Source: Rhyzopertha dominica (lineage: Eukaryota > Arthropoda > Insecta > Coleoptera > Bostrichidae). Taken from it: a stretch of DNA of 64,000 nucleotides. Below are positions 51,511-64,000 of this stretch, in pieces. Numbering within the stretch: position 1 is the first letter of the stretch; every line of letters begins with the position of its first letter. Below the pieces are notes generated by a model, which searched no databases, was not told the DNA's origin, and saw only the letters and a program-made list of their open reading frames with translations. The stretch spans positions 42,775,786 to 42,839,785 of the forward strand of contig QCXZ01000041.1 in assembly GCA_025024175.1 (NCBI GenBank), read 5' to 3'. The position numbers and the translations under genes are program-made.

Positions 51511-54500
51511 GGAGTGCTAAATTTTATCGGGCAACAAAAAAACTGTTGAAGGATTTTCTCGCGATAATTATACTGAATGTTGTGCGCCTGATTAAGTTTT
51601 AAGAATTTTTCCCGCGTACTACCGTTTTGATTACTAGATGATATAAGAGAAAAAAAACACGTTACACTGGAAACAACTTTCTTTTGATTCACTAACATTT
51701 AAATTTAGGTAGGCAAACAGCGCTTACTTTACGAATATGGTTCGTATATTAGTTTAATGTTTTGAGCATGTGAGCATTTCACTGAACTGTATAATAAATA
51801 CACAATTACACAACTTCATACCATTCAATGTGGAGCTACAAGTAAAATCCAAATACGGTTCATGGCAACAGCGACGCCCTGCAGGTGCAAGATATGCAAA
51901 ACAAGTTGTATCCGCAGTATATGTATGTGTACGTTGGGCGGCCGCCAGCTGTTAACCGAAATAAAATGCTCATATTCCATGGCTAGTTGGGTAGCAGCAG
52001 TTCACAGTAGTTCAGTTCTGAATCGCAACTTCTCCCAAACGAGCGAATTAATGCTTTGTACGTGGGTGATTGTTTAATAATTTGAGCCCCGCCCGTTTGG
52101 CACGGTTAGCAGATGATTTTGCGGTAGTTTATCCTCGTTTATCAAATTTGTCACATTATTCAAACCTCGCCTGTAAACAATAACCTTTCAGGGCGGATTT
52201 CAAAGGCGAATACCGTTGAATAATACCTGCTGAATAATGCCACTGTTCGCACTTTGACGCCGGTTTCTGTGGAGCAGAAGGGTTGGGGTGTAATAAGACG
52301 AAAATTGCCCCGCGGAGCTTGAAAGCTTCAGTCGAACTTTTGTGGCAAACAGGACGTTGTTTTTTGCCACCTCCACGTTCAAATACAATTTTGTCGAACG
52401 AACTTTACTCGGTTGTAGCATCCCCCATATTAACTTTGATTCATTTCGTTCAGGCTATTTGTTTTTAAGGTAATATTCGACTAATCTCGACGACACGATG
52501 GTTCTGGCGGATGATCAGTAGGTTAGTAGGTATCACTCAGAAAGCCTTTAACCCGATATTTCCGACAAAACCTCTAAATATTTATTACGACTTGTTAAGC
52601 TTAACAAGAAAAAATTGTAAAATGTATAAAAATCACATGATTATATTGTAAGACAATGTCCCAAGTTTAATTGGTGTGTGACTGTTACAAGCAAATAAAA
52701 CCGAATACATAGTAATTTGTCCCCAAATTAATATGCAAACAAACTTGCTTTCAGAGCAGATTTTTTTTAAACACGTGAAAATGTGCAGTCTGTATTAAAT
52801 GATGCTATGCTGCAAGATGTAACTGCATTTCCATTTAAATTAAACTTGTTGACAGACTGGCTTGGTATGTACGTACCACTCCCAAGAAGCACATATCCAG
52901 AAGATGTAGAATAGAATATGCTTTAATTTAAAACCACAGATGTAAATAGCTTTATGAAGAATTTAAGAAGAACAAACATAATAAATTGCTATTCTCTTCG
53001 ACGACAAAATGACCTTAATTTTCAGCATTTTAGCAGACGAGAGCATGTAAGATAAAAAGTGATTATAGCAGTTTCTACAATTACAGTAAATAATGCTTAA
53101 ATAAACCCTCTATTGCTAATAAAATCGTCAAAAAAATCGCACAAGCAGCAAATATACCTCAAGATTTTGATAGAAAGAAATATAGATATCAAGTGTTAAC
53201 TAAAAAGCTAATCTCTCTACTGAATTTTTGACCGATGGTGTAGCACAAGAAATAAAGTACCAATATAGATCATGTCTAACTTGAATTCCTACATCGTTGC
53301 GATTATTCAGAACTTTCTTCGCCAACTTTAGTGTAAAATAGTATCCTATAACAAAAGACAGTGAACAACCTGAAAGCTAATGAAGACGCGGAGCATCTAT
53401 GAGGGTTTATTATAAGCTCCTAGAACAGTTATTTTTCAAAGGACAAAGTTATTGACTATTAAAATAGATAAGTTGCTGAAATTCCTATTCACATATGCAG
53501 TAGGTTAGCCCATTTTACAAACATCATTCTATTCACCTCTTTCAACGTTATTAAAAACAACAGGGTTTTTTGGGAAATCACACATATTTTTGGTTGGTTA
53601 GAGCCCGCTATAAGAAAAAGCAAGACATTACATTTATTAGATTCAAGACTAGAATGATTCCGCGTAAGATATTGTGAGGTGTCAGCTGATAATGTGACGC
53701 CATTGGACACTGCAATCCAGTAGATGCTAGTAACAGGNAGATGGCAGGGAGTGTNGATTATCCTGCATATTCAATCTATGGAATGTTTGCGAAGTTTCGA
53801 CAACGACAGAGAAATGTCTCTTCTAGAAACCACGACCTGGACACAAGGCAGCAGTGAGGTTTGGTGAGTGAGATACACTTACGCCCCTTAGTGATTCGGT
53901 TGCCATTATATAATTAGCAAGTAATTATAATTTTCAAGGCTCTTATTACAAGGTCTAATGATAACAATATACAGAAGCATAACACATCATTATATACAGA
54001 ATTAATTGTTGAATTTTCATTTGCTGGTGCTAAACCTGTCTTATCGTCACAATCCATGGCTTTCGCTCTTAATTTTCTGTTGTCTAGATTATATCCTATT
54101 CATAAACAAATGTACAGTAATAGCTTTCGTTGCTGCTATAAAATAAATCGGTCGTTTCAACTGTCGACCCAAGAGGTAAAGAAGCGGGTTTCTATGTAAC
54201 TCTTTTTATTTAAAACACTTATCAAACAAATTAGGACTAAACACAACTAGTTCACAACATTACTATTTTAACTCTACTAATTTACTAAATCACTATACTG
54301 CACACATTTGCACTACAAACAGCTGCTTGACTGAGCCCTTCGCTCGCTGGATAACCGGTATTTGAACTTAGATCTGCCGCACATTGCACACAACTTTACA
54401 AGTAAGCAAACTTCTTGAACCTGTAATAAGTAGCGATAAAATTGGACTTAGAAATAGAAATATTTCGGCGAGTAAACGGGATAAAGGAGATCCCATGAAT

Positions 54501-55794
54501 AGGTCAGATTTTTGTTTGTAAAACATATAAATAAATGTGAAAAAAATATTCTAAATTAATGCCAAGTAATGGCATAATACAGACCTTAAGAACATCATTG
54601 AACCTACAAGAAGAAATATGCTCGGACACTATCGAAAGTTTCTTGCGAGGGAATTGACGGAAACAAATCTATTGTGGGACCGCCCACATTTGTGGAATTA
54701 AGTGGCATCTAATGCCTGTTGGTGGTAAGGGATTATTAGAATTTTGGGAGTGTAACATCCAACTGGCGCCCATTTAACTCCATTTTTGTTTTTTTTTGTG
54801 AAATGCATGACCGTCTCACTGAGTTTAGCCGAGCTTTTGCTAATCGAGCCAAATTTTTATCCGAAAATAAGGTATTGGTGGTATTATTGTAGCAACCCTG
54901 TATAGCTAGCCCTGCTGGAGGGAAGGTTGCGAAAGAAAAACTTGTTTTGGCACGTCACTTATAGATAACTTAATTCAATTGACTTATTGTGTGTTAGATA
55001 TTCAAAGGACTACTTTATTTTTGAAATATTGATTGTTTTTGCAGTTGAAGTGGCTAATATGATCGTATTCCGCCGAATGAGTTTTATCTAACTTCTTTCA
55101 ATTGGGAAATAAATTTACGCGATATAAGGCATTCGATTACGCAACATTTTCCCCAAGTCTCCTTTTCCCGTTCGAGTGGGTACAAAACTGCCCGAAATCT
55201 GCATGTCAACGACAATACTCGCTCTCCTAGTCGAGACGCGTGTCAGGCCCGTTCGGTCGTGAAATTTTAATTCAATCGCAACAGGGCGCCTCAATTTCTT
55301 AACGTATTTTACCACTTACTTATCAGTCGAAGCCTTCGCTCGCGGGGAAGTGTGTCGAACCAGGGAATTATCGCTTTACCCACGGGGCAGGCAGATCGAT
55401 TTTTATTCGCACGACTTTACGAAAATCCGACGACGCGGGGGCCTCTAGATTGTTTTGGTTTTGGTAACGAGGGACCCTAATAATACGTCTCCTGGGAATT
55501 TATGTAGAGCAGGGACGGAACATGACAACTGCCTGGGATATTTACGCCAAGTTCATCCGCAGCCCAAGTGGGAGAAGCGGAAATTTGATTTTGTTTTCGC
55601 TATTGTTGGGGGACGGGCGCAGAGAAAATGGGAACTGAGTAAAGTTTATTCCGTAAATAGCATTTGGAAGGACTGTTTTTAGTTTCTTTGGTACCACACC
55701 CAAATTATTTGAAGCGCATTATTTTTTACGCACTTTATTTGGTTCAAGCCCTGTTGACATTTACATAAATAATTTATTAATTTTCTATGTGATA
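51511..55794. other. Long non-coding stretch
   Basis: Includes GC-richer unique patches at 52080-52330 and 55130-55680. Open frames of 60-98 codons show no domain signature. N bases occur at 53738 and 53755. No gene is assigned. Confidence 0.4.
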
Positions 55795-56463
55795 TACAGG
55801 GCGAGGGAAAGGTATGGACACTCCCAAGTATTTTGGAAACTAAGCGTTTTTTTTTAATTTGTCAGGCGGAAGTTATGCATGTCAAAATGTCATCTCAGCT
55901 TATAAGTTTGACTGTAGCTGGGGCCATAAACGTCAAGTATAAATAGAGGCTTCTATTTTTTGGAACATGCTCTTGCAGCTTATTTCAAGAGCTCTTTAAG
56001 ATACCATAAAAATTGTCTAGGTTATAGACCTTTAAAGTTATGATATCACTGAGACTTCCATTACTCAAAATGTACCACGTGAAGGTTGCACTGTCTAATT
56101 TTCTTCTAGCAAAAACAAAATGTGACTTCAAAATAAGCCGTACAGTGATGAGTATTCATTATCAGTTGCTTTCATACTTACACAGTAGATAAGTATCTGT
56201 TGTTTTCAGAACTACTCAGCATTCTTTTGCTCCACGAATATTCAAAAGGGATATAGGTCCAACCGTGCAACTTCCATGTGGTACATCTTGGGTAATGCTA
56301 ATGCCGGTGACATAATAGCTTCAAAAGTCCTTAACTCAGGCAATTTCCTGTAGTACTTTGGAAAGCTATCGAGAAAAACTACAAAAATGTGTTACGCTTT
56401 CCACGTGGTACATCTTGTGTAATGCTAATGACGGTGGCATCATAAATTCAAGGGACCATAACT

Positions 56464-57708
56464 GGGTATTATCACTTTTTTTGAAAATTATGTAAAATGA
56501 ATCTTGAAGTGCATATATATCGAACGTCATGTAAAAAAAATAAAAAAATATTTGTAGGTTGAGAATTTCAGGTCTGAAATTCGAATCTTAGGAGTCACCG
56601 CCAAAACGCTTCTATCCAAGGTTATTCAACTCGTGACGTCAAGTGTCATGTAAACATTACCGAGGAGCATGCTGTTTAATGGTGTAGTATCAGTCTTGTA
56701 TTGAAAAAGCTTTTGTGTGGTGTTTATTGAAAGGACCGTGTAAGAGGTCGCACCAAAAAGTTCTTTGTGTAGTTTTACAAGCATCTATTATGTATGGAAA
56801 ACAAAACANGTGATGTTTTGTACATGGTTATAAACGCACTTCAGTCAGCTAGCAAAATTTTTGTAACCGTTCCTCGAGATTATCAACGTATGAAAATGTT
56901 GTTTAAGCTCCATAGACGTGATATGCCGAAATTGCAAAGTTTGTTTTTTTTTGTTGTGAAGATCATCTTAATTCTTACTGTAAGTTTTATTATTCTCTTT
57001 TTGGGGTTATAAGTGTTTACCATTCAGTTTATGAAAAATTATATGCGTTTAAAGTTGATAGAGGAAAATGTTATAATAAAGAGCGACGTTGTTCCCCATA
57101 TATTCGACTGTTGGCTAGACCGGAAACGAAATAAATGGCAATTTATATTTATTCTGACCTCTAAAATAGATGTCGAGTTTAGGGTACATTTTTTATTCTT
57201 ACATTTTTATGTTTACAAATAGTATGTTTCCAACAACCCACTGTGATCAAATTATCAATGCTACGTTAATTTCATAAAAAGTTCACTTATGCTGTTGTTT
57301 TACGTTCCTCATCTCCGCCGCGTTGAACCGCTCGTCGCAGTACACAAATTCCATAACAACAAATATTCCTTCAGAAGTCATAACACATAAGTTTTTCACT
57401 TTTTCTTGGCGTATTTTAATTCGCTTGTCACAAAATAACGCACAAAACAAACTGATAAACTGACGGGCTGAGGCTGACGCGTGACGCGCTCACTCCAGAT
57501 GTAAACAATCGGCCATTTACAAGACACCTGACGTCACGGCCAATATGTTCGCGTTTTGGCGGTCCCTTTAAATATTCACATTTTTAATATTAAAATTACA
57601 CCTTACGATCCATTTTTTCGAATTTATAAGCTGTCACAGCTGTTTTGTGGATTAGATGCTACCTATTAATATGCAATTTAATAAAATATAAATCTATGGT
57701 TAATACCC
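56464..57708 (+). mobile_element. THAP-carrying DNA element, copy 3, nested in the foldback element
   Basis: 1,245 bp from GGGTATTATCAC to TTAATACCC, flanked by AACT and AATT. It splits the right arm of the foldback element, so it inserted later than that element. It contains frames MENKTxDVLYMVINALQSAS (56794) and MKNYMRLKLIEENVIIKSD (57043). Confidence 0.88.
56794..57222 (+). pseudogene. THAP zinc-finger fragment in copy 3
   Basis: Exon 1-like part: SKIFVTVPRDYQRMKMLFKL and HRRDMPKLQSLFF, with the GTAAGT donor at about 56979. Exon 2-like part: NYMRLKLIEENVIIKSDVVP and HIFDCWLDRKR. Relative to copies 1 and 2 the intron acceptor and the start of exon 2 are deleted, so the parts can no longer be joined as before. 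An N lies at 56810. Confidence 0.5.
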
Positions 57709-57944
57709 AATTGGGCAATCTCTGAATATAGTATTCTGGAAACCTCTTGAAATAGTCTACAGAATATGTAATAAAGTATAGGGGTTTATATTTTGACTTG
57801 ATGTTTATGAGCACCCCAAAGTCAAACTTATAAGCTCAGAAAATTGATATTTTGACACCTTATAACTTGTGTTTTAAATATTAAATAAAGGCGCATGGTG
57901 TCTTGATATTTAGGGTTTTACATGCTTTTTGCTCACCCGATATA

Positions 57945-59141
57945 ATCAATCTGCATATTAAAAGGGATCGATACTAGAACAGATTGTTGCGGAGGGCCAT
58001 CGTTTATTCGACAGTAGATACTATCAGGTCGTTTAAATGTAGCTATATTAATGTGTTCACCAGCATATTATTAAATATGGTAGCTAGTAAATTATTAGAA
58101 ATTATGCTTGTGGCTTTGAGAACCATACCTTGTTTCCAATAAGTGTCGTATCCTAAAGTTATGGTTAATAATTCCACTGTAGTTGTCTTCCCTCTTTAAG
58201 TAATATTTTTAGAGGATGGAAAACTTGTATCAATATAACTTCTCGATAGTATAAGATTTATGCTATCTGTGAGTCTAAACCGTGGTCTAAACTATTTCAA
58301 TTGATGGTTGTAGTTGTTGTCTTTAAAGCTGAGGAGCTAAAACCAATGCCGTTGCATGAAGAACTAAACGCTGAGAGGCGCCATCTAGTAAAATTATTGC
58401 ATATTAGGAATAGGTGAAGTTTAAATTAGGAGTTTTTAAAATGTCTTAATAAGTAACTAATATTGTGGTGTATTTTAAGACTTCACGTAAATTAGACTGA
58501 GTTGATGCTGCCGTATCCGTTGGATGTGAGTATGCAGAATGGTACTCTTCATTTTCAGTTTCTAAGCAATTTAAAAAAGGTTAAGTTTTTTTTGGCTTTC
58601 GTTATCCTTTGAGGAATAGTCATGGCAAAAATGTCTTTGGACTTTATTCACACCTGGCAGGTATGACCTGATTTTATCTTCATTTAAATAGTACGCTTAA
58701 TTTGTGTACGGGTTTGTCCATTTTCTCTAATAGCATACATTTTTCTTCAAGTAAATTACAAAGTTTTTAGACGCGGTTGTTCATTGTTTAAAACCTCGAC
58801 GTTCCATCTATTATTGCTTATATGATCAAGCTTAACTATAATTGTGTATTGTAATATGGAAAACCATAAATCCACTAATTCTAAGATGGGGATGCGGATT
58901 TGCAATCAGAAATGTTTTGGAGAAAACGGTATAATCTATAGTGATTTTAGGGTACCCTATGATGCTTTTTTATGTAATTATAATATCGCTAACTCAGTAC
59001 GTATCCAGATTTGATTTTAAATTGGTCAAATGAAACTTTAAAAAGGACAAACATTTTAGCGCGTTTTTAGTATATTTTCAAGTATGATCAATCATTTAGG
59101 AAGTAGCTGTCGTTATTTGTTAAACTAGTAAAAGGTATACC
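57945..59141. other. AT-rich non-coding stretch
   Basis: No recognised feature. Confidence 0.4.
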
Positions 59142-59510
59142 TTGGAGTAGAAATTATTACACTTTTTTTCTGTTGCCAAGCTTTCGGATCATCAGGGTTT
59201 GCTACAACAACAAGGTACAGTTTAAAATAATTTCTTAATAAATACATCCTTATATTACTTACAGAAATTTGAGATTATACTCATAATTATTTTGTATTTG
59301 GCACATTAGACATTGACATTTTAGCGCATGTTAAATTGGTTGCGCTGTTCCAAAATATAATATATCAAATTTCTGTAAGTAATACAAGAATGTATTTATT
59401 AAGAAATCATTTTAAGCTGTACCTTGTTGTTGTGGTAAACCAAGATGATGTATTAAAAAGATATGAAAGCTTGGCAATAGAAAAAAGAGTATAATAATTT
59501 CTCCTCCAAG
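59142..59510. repeat. Long inverted repeat, arms about 130-145 bp
   Basis: The left arm 59142-59270 (GTTGCCAAGCTTTCGG ... ACAACAACAAGGTACAG ... TTACTTACAGAAATTT) is an imperfect reverse complement of 59363-59510, agreeing at roughly 85% of positions. The loop is about 95 bp. Transcribed, it would form a long hairpin. Both arms contain GAAAGCTTGGCAA preceded by a CTGATGA-like or related block, reminiscent of the motif at 10251. Confidence 0.8.
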
Positions 59511-60595
59511 GTCGAAATCCCCCTAAATATCTTTTACTATTTTCAAGTATATATTTTAATAAAATGAATAATTTAAACAACGCTTTAAAATAAACAGTAA
59601 AGCTAACACTGCATTTACACTTCGAAGTTTTTTTTAATATACAGTGTTGGTAATTAACCATTAACTATTTACGTAGTGGCGTATGCTAGAGAGCTAGTGC
59701 TAGTAAATATAGATGCAGATGCAAGACCGACAAAGTGATTCCTAGTTTTAATGCAAAGTTTATGTTAAGAGCTTGCTTTGGGAATCCCATGTTTTATTAT
59801 TGGTTGTGCATACACCAGATCATTTTAAAGTGCTCTACAATAAACCACTCCATTTTTAGACAAGTTATTAACAAACTCAGCCTGCTGTGTTGGATGATAC
59901 ACAAATTATTAAAGTTGTATTGCTGAGACGGCTAGAAATTGTATAGCAACAACAAACTCTTCCACGAGCAAAATTTCATGACTTTTTTTATATCATAATT
60001 CTAATACGTAGAAGCACTGAAAAAATCTAATTCCGTACAGCGCCTTTAATTTCTCCAGCTTGTTAAGCCATGCAGTAAGGCTGTCTATCTTGTCGGTTTT
60101 AAATCAGGAAATCGGACGGCTCCCCGAAAATGGAAAATCAATTCCCCTTAACGGCTTTCGACGTGATTAAAAACATTAAACTGGCCCCTTTACAAATGGT
60201 CACTCGTCCATCCCGGCCGATCGTTTGAGATACGGTTTGTCAGTACACACCCCTACGACGGGGGTAGCGCCGGTGCGCCCGTTATTCTACTTAATCAAAT
60301 GCGCATGGAGGTAGGCCGTTAATTTCCGTTGATACGGCCGATAGACCGGCACGTCCCGTTTCATACAAACGCGAACAACGATACGCTATGTATTGTTTGG
60401 ATGAATTAAAATTGATGTTCCTGTACGTTTTAAATAGTGGACGGCATTTCGCGGTAGCGGCGGGACCATCAAATAGAGATAAATAAAAAATGATATGTTA
60501 CGGCAGATCAGCTAGAGCTGAAAATGCCGAATACGGGAACAATTCAACGCGAACGCAATTATATATCCTTAAGAGAAATATGTAAAAGATGTGAG
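59511..60595. other. Non-coding stretch with a GC-rich patch
   Basis: 60060-60480 is notably richer in GC and CpG than its surroundings, with no coding signature. It is possibly a conserved non-coding or promoter-like segment. Confidence 0.35.
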
Positions 60596-60599
60596 AATT

Positions 60600-61855
60600 G
60601 GGTATTAACACTTTTTTTGAAAATTATGTAAAATGAATCTTGAAGTGCATATATATCGTACGTCATGTAAAAAAAATAAAAAAATATTTGTAGGTAGAGA
60701 ATTTCAGGTCTGAAATTCGAATCTTAGGAGTCACCGCCAAAACGCTTCTATCTAAGGTTATTCAACTCGTGACGTCAAGTGTCATGTAAACATTACCGAG
60801 GAGCGTGCTGTTTAATGGTGTAGTATCAGTCTTGTACTGGAAAAGCTTTTGTGTGGTGTTTATTGAAAGGACGGTGTAAGAGGTCGCACCAAAAAGTTCT
60901 TTGTGTAGTTTTTCAAGCATCTATTACGTATGGAAAACAAAACAAGTGATGTTTTGTACATGGCTATAAACGCACTTCAGTCAGCTAGCAAAATTTTTGT
61001 AACCGTTCCTCGAGATTATCAACGTATGAAAATGTTGTTTAAGCTCCATAGACGTGATATGCCGAAATTGCAAAGTTTATTTTTCTGTTATGAAGATCAT
61101 CTTAATTGTTACTGTAAGTTTTATTATTCTCTTTGGGGTTATAAGTGTTTACCATTCAGTTTATGAAAAATTATATGCGTTTTAAGTTGATAGAAGGAAA
61201 TGTTATAATAAAGAGCGACGTTGTTCCCCATATATTCGACTGTTAGCTAGACCGGAAACGAGCCGCAAGAGCCCCGAAAATAAATGGCAATTTGTATTTA
61301 TTCTGATCTCTAAAATAGATGTCAAGTTTAGGGTACATTTTTTATTCTTACATTTTTATGTTTACCAATAGTATGTTTCCAACAACCCACTGTGATCAAA
61401 TTATCAATGCTACGTTAATGTCATAAAAAGTTCACTTATTCTGTTGTTTTACGTTCCTCATCTCCGCCGCGTTGAACCGCTCGTCGCAGTACACAAATTC
61501 CATAACAACAAAAATGCCTTCAGAAGTCATAACACATAAGCATTTCACTTTTTCTTGGCGTATTTTAATCCGCTTGTCACAAAATAACGCAAAAAACAAA
61601 CTGATAAACTGACATGCTGAGGCTGACGCGTGACGCGCTCACTCCAGATGTAACCAAGCGGCCATTTAAGACACCTGACGTCACGGCCAATATGTTCGCG
61701 TTTTGGCGGTNCCTTTAAATATTCACATTTTTAATATTAAAAATACACCTTACGATCCATTTTTTCGAGTTTATAAGTTGTCACAGCTGTTTTGTGGATT
61801 AGATGCTGCCTGTTAATATGCAATTTAATAAAATATAAATACATGGCAAATACCC
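60600..61855 (+). mobile_element. THAP-carrying DNA element, copy 4
   Basis: 1,256 bp from GGGTATTAACAC to CAAATACCC with perfect AATT flanks (60596-60599 and 61856-61859). Most similar to copy 3, with which it shares the deletion of the intron acceptor. Subterminal CGTGACGTCA blocks lie at about 60770 and 61675. Confidence 0.88.
60930..61260 (+). pseudogene. THAP zinc-finger fragment in copy 4
   Basis: A 78-codon frame reads MENKTSDVLYMAINALQSAS, then KIFVTVPRDYQRMKMLFKLH, RRDMPKLQSLFFCYEDHLN. This is the best preserved EDH motif of the four copies (CYEDHL for CCEDHF). A GTAAGT donor follows at 61114. The exon 2 part (NYMRFKLIEGNV, SDVVPHIFDC) lies downstream in another frame. Confidence 0.55.
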
Positions 61856-61859
61856 AATT

Positions 61860-64000
61860 TCTTGCACAAACTCTTTCAGTTACAACTTTGTTTAGTTTAG
61901 TGTCGGAATTATTGATTCTATCTAACGCTTTCCCATTCGCAGCTTTTCTGAAAAAATACCACGTAGATTAAATGTACGAACCTTAATATAAAGTTAGTGT
62001 CTTGTTATAGTTATTTACCTATGCATTAAGGGCTTAATAAGATATTTATGGTTCAAGGCGTTGTTTTGAAATATAGGGTTGTAGGACCATACAAATCAGT
62101 TATACCTGAATGCATACAATTTTCATGAACGATCAATATGTTGAATATTTAAAATAAATTACTTTCATTTTCTTATCGTTTTCAAAAGAAATATCCTACA
62201 TTTCCTATTTATGTTGAGTAGACTTTGGCACGTCATCATGGAATCACGTATAGGTAATAAGGAGTAAACAGAATGATAATTCATTTGACGTTTTGACAGT
62301 CGGTTTTCAAAGCGATAAACTATCTTCACAGAATTTTGATAAACAAAACTGAAGAAGGTGCCGAAAAGGCGATCTGCTGCCACAAGATAAACATGACTAA
62401 ACTGTATGGTAAATGTTAAAATTTAGAAAAAACTTTGAGTAAGCTCATAGCTGTATGCCTTTTAATTTTTGACGTTTCATTATAGTCCGCTGGGTCGTAA
62501 TAACGTAATAACGGCCACGGGCTATAAAAAAAAATTACATAAAAAAATTTGATTATAATTGTCATTTTATAAAATCATCGTGCATAAAATATTTTAATAC
62601 ATAGATAGGGCTTTATAAAAATGTTTCGAAGTGTTAGCATATAAAACACTTACGTAAACATCAGACTCAGAATATTTCATTTGCAAACTTATAAGCACAA
62701 AGTAAATTGCAAGTACCTGACAAGTATTGTGACAGCTTTTGCTGAAAAGTTGTCAGACTACATTAGTTAATTAATGGTACATGACAGTGAACGGGTAATA
62801 ATCTAAAACAGAGTTTTTTGTATATCTTTGCTCAAATACTTTTTACGAGTATACTGTCTAAAGTATAAATAACACCCAATAATAATTGTTCTACGTGAGT
62901 CACCGGAGTGTGCATGTTCATTGGGGTAAGTGTAAGCAAGTACCTAAACTACTAAAGAACAGACGAGAATCGGACAATGCAGTGGAAGAAATCAAGCGAA
63001 AAGCAGCTTTTTTACCCAGCTAATAAAAATAGTTTAAAACAGGTTGGAACATACATGGCTGTGTCCATCACATAATTTTCTGTATGAACTGATGATCTAT
63101 GACTTTTTTCTAGCACCATCCCTTTATGTTTTTTGTTTTTAGGTTTTTTTTGTGTAATATAATACAGCAACACAGACGAAATTCTTTATGCATTAGATCC
63201 TTCCTGACAGTCTACGTCCAGCACCGGAGATGGAAGGACCTCTGAAGAAGCTTGCCACTCGTGCTAGTGAAACGTAAGGAAGCAATTCCAACCTTCGACG
63301 GCCTCTAGACCCGAATCAGGACAACAGTTGCATAAGCTTATTAAACAATTTCAAACAACTCCCTTTTCAAAAGCGAATTGCAACAGTGCAACAATAATTG
63401 CAGGGATTACTTAAATTGGTTTTTATTTACTATATTAATATATTTATTCTTAATTAAGACATCAAAAGTAAACACCAAATAGAAGAGTAAGAAGTTCTAC
63501 ATGCAAATAACTTCAGTCATATATCAATTTACAAACTTCTAGTTTTATTACACTCTTTTAGAGTTTGAATAACTTTAAAACTATACTTCTGAGTTTACAG
63601 AATGAGGAACTATTAGAGCACTACATATTTATATAAGAAAGAGGATGCCAATATAATTATCCCTCTTCAAGATCTTCCAAAAAGATTTTATTGTGTGCGA
63701 AATAACTGTGATCATTTATATTATTTATTATCGCTTCTAGAACGGCGTCAAAACAAATTTTAGTGTGCATCTTAGCATTATTCCATTTTTATGCTCACTC
63801 ACGTTGCAGTATAAAATATTTTTTTTGGTAAATTTGACTGCTAAATACTGGCAAAAAATAATAATTATATATCAGCCACAAAAAATAAAGACATGCATAT
63901 TTTAATAATTATACTGACATTTATTATAAGTATGGTTTTGCCATCTAACATAAATTTAATCTCAAGTCAAATTATCTTTAAGNATTAACACTTTTCCGGG
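61860..64000. other. AT-rich non-coding stretch to the window end
   Basis: No gene, RNA or repeat boundary recognised. The 72-codon minus frame at 62165-62383 has no signature. Confidence 0.4.

Larger units (their letters stand above)
55795..57944. mobile_element. Foldback element with arms of about 300 bp, interrupted by THAP-element copy 3
   Basis: The left arm runs from TACAGGGCGAG (55795) to about 56090. Its imperfect reverse complement runs from about 56391 to 56463 and, after the inserted element, from 57713 to GCTCACCCGATATA at 57944. Matching landmarks in mirrored order are CAGCTTATAAGTTTGACT, CATAAACGTCAAGT, TATTTCAAGAG and TGTACCACGTG. An extra partial repeat lies at 56262-56338. 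Without the insertion the element would be about 0.9 kb. A CAGGG-type end next to TA suggests a mariner-like TA target, but this is not certain. Confidence 0.75.

Noticed and set aside
54740..54790. TGGCGCCC primer-site-like sequence after TGTAACATCCAAC
   Set aside because: It could follow an LTR, but no paired LTR, coding relic or target duplication was found nearby.
55330..55410. tRNA-like segment on the minus strand ending GGTTCGAC
   Set aside because: Only a weak A-box-like and a partial B-box-like block; no acceptor or anticodon stem can be drawn.

Overview
The window looks like a gene-poor, AT-rich stretch of an arthropod (probably insect) nuclear genome. The reasons are animal-type BEL/Pao retrotransposons, mariner-like and hAT elements, a Penelope-like element, several LINE reverse transcriptase relics, spliced THAP-domain fragments, and no bacterial gene organisation. 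Scattered N bases mark unresolved assembly positions. I cannot name the species. No complete host gene is visible. Three short candidate exons (24125-24287 plus, 39381-39534 plus, 44081-44202 minus) and one coding-like Cys-rich stretch (8657-9044 minus) are the only hints of host coding sequence, and all are tentative.

Layout. 0-9 kb: a THAP-carrying DNA element (copy 1, inverted), a 131-bp tandem duplication, a strong cruciform, a LINE relic, a complete non-autonomous hAT element with an 8-bp target duplication, and the Cys-rich coding-like stretch. 9-13 kb: a second LINE relic and a decayed BEL/Pao element (LTR-like leader, primer site, gag). 14-19 kb: microsatellites inside a hairpin element, a partial tandem repeat carrying hammerhead ribozymes (retrozyme-like), a LINE relic, a GC-rich island with a 101-bp higher-order tandem repeat, and an isolated full-length hammerhead on the minus strand. 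19.8-21.5 kb: a minus-strand Penelope-like element (reverse transcriptase plus GIY-YIG) with a decayed hammerhead at its 3' end. 22-27 kb: diverged direct repeats, a LINE-like TCAA tail, a candidate first exon and a gag-like relic.

27.2-33.5 kb holds the only intact large gene: a 6.3-kb BEL/Pao retrotransposon with 399/400-bp LTRs that differ by one T, a 5-bp ATGAT target duplication and one uninterrupted 1,713-codon Gag-Pol frame. It is a recent insertion and could be active. 33.5-50 kb holds an inverted repeat, a frameshifted BEL/Pao RNase H-integrase relic, two mariner/DDE-type transposase relics, a LINE relic and THAP-element copy 2. 50-64 kb holds hAT copy 2, a foldback element with arms of about 300 bp interrupted by THAP-element copy 3, a second long inverted repeat, and THAP-element copy 4.

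The most interesting signals are the hammerheads at 15757-15800 (plus) and 18501-18596 (minus), the latter with a 17-bp outer helix whose only non-Watson-Crick pairs are G-U on the minus strand. Next is the four-copy DNA element that carries an intron-containing THAP zinc-finger fragment in every copy. All structural calls come from reading the sequence by eye; no database or folding program was run.
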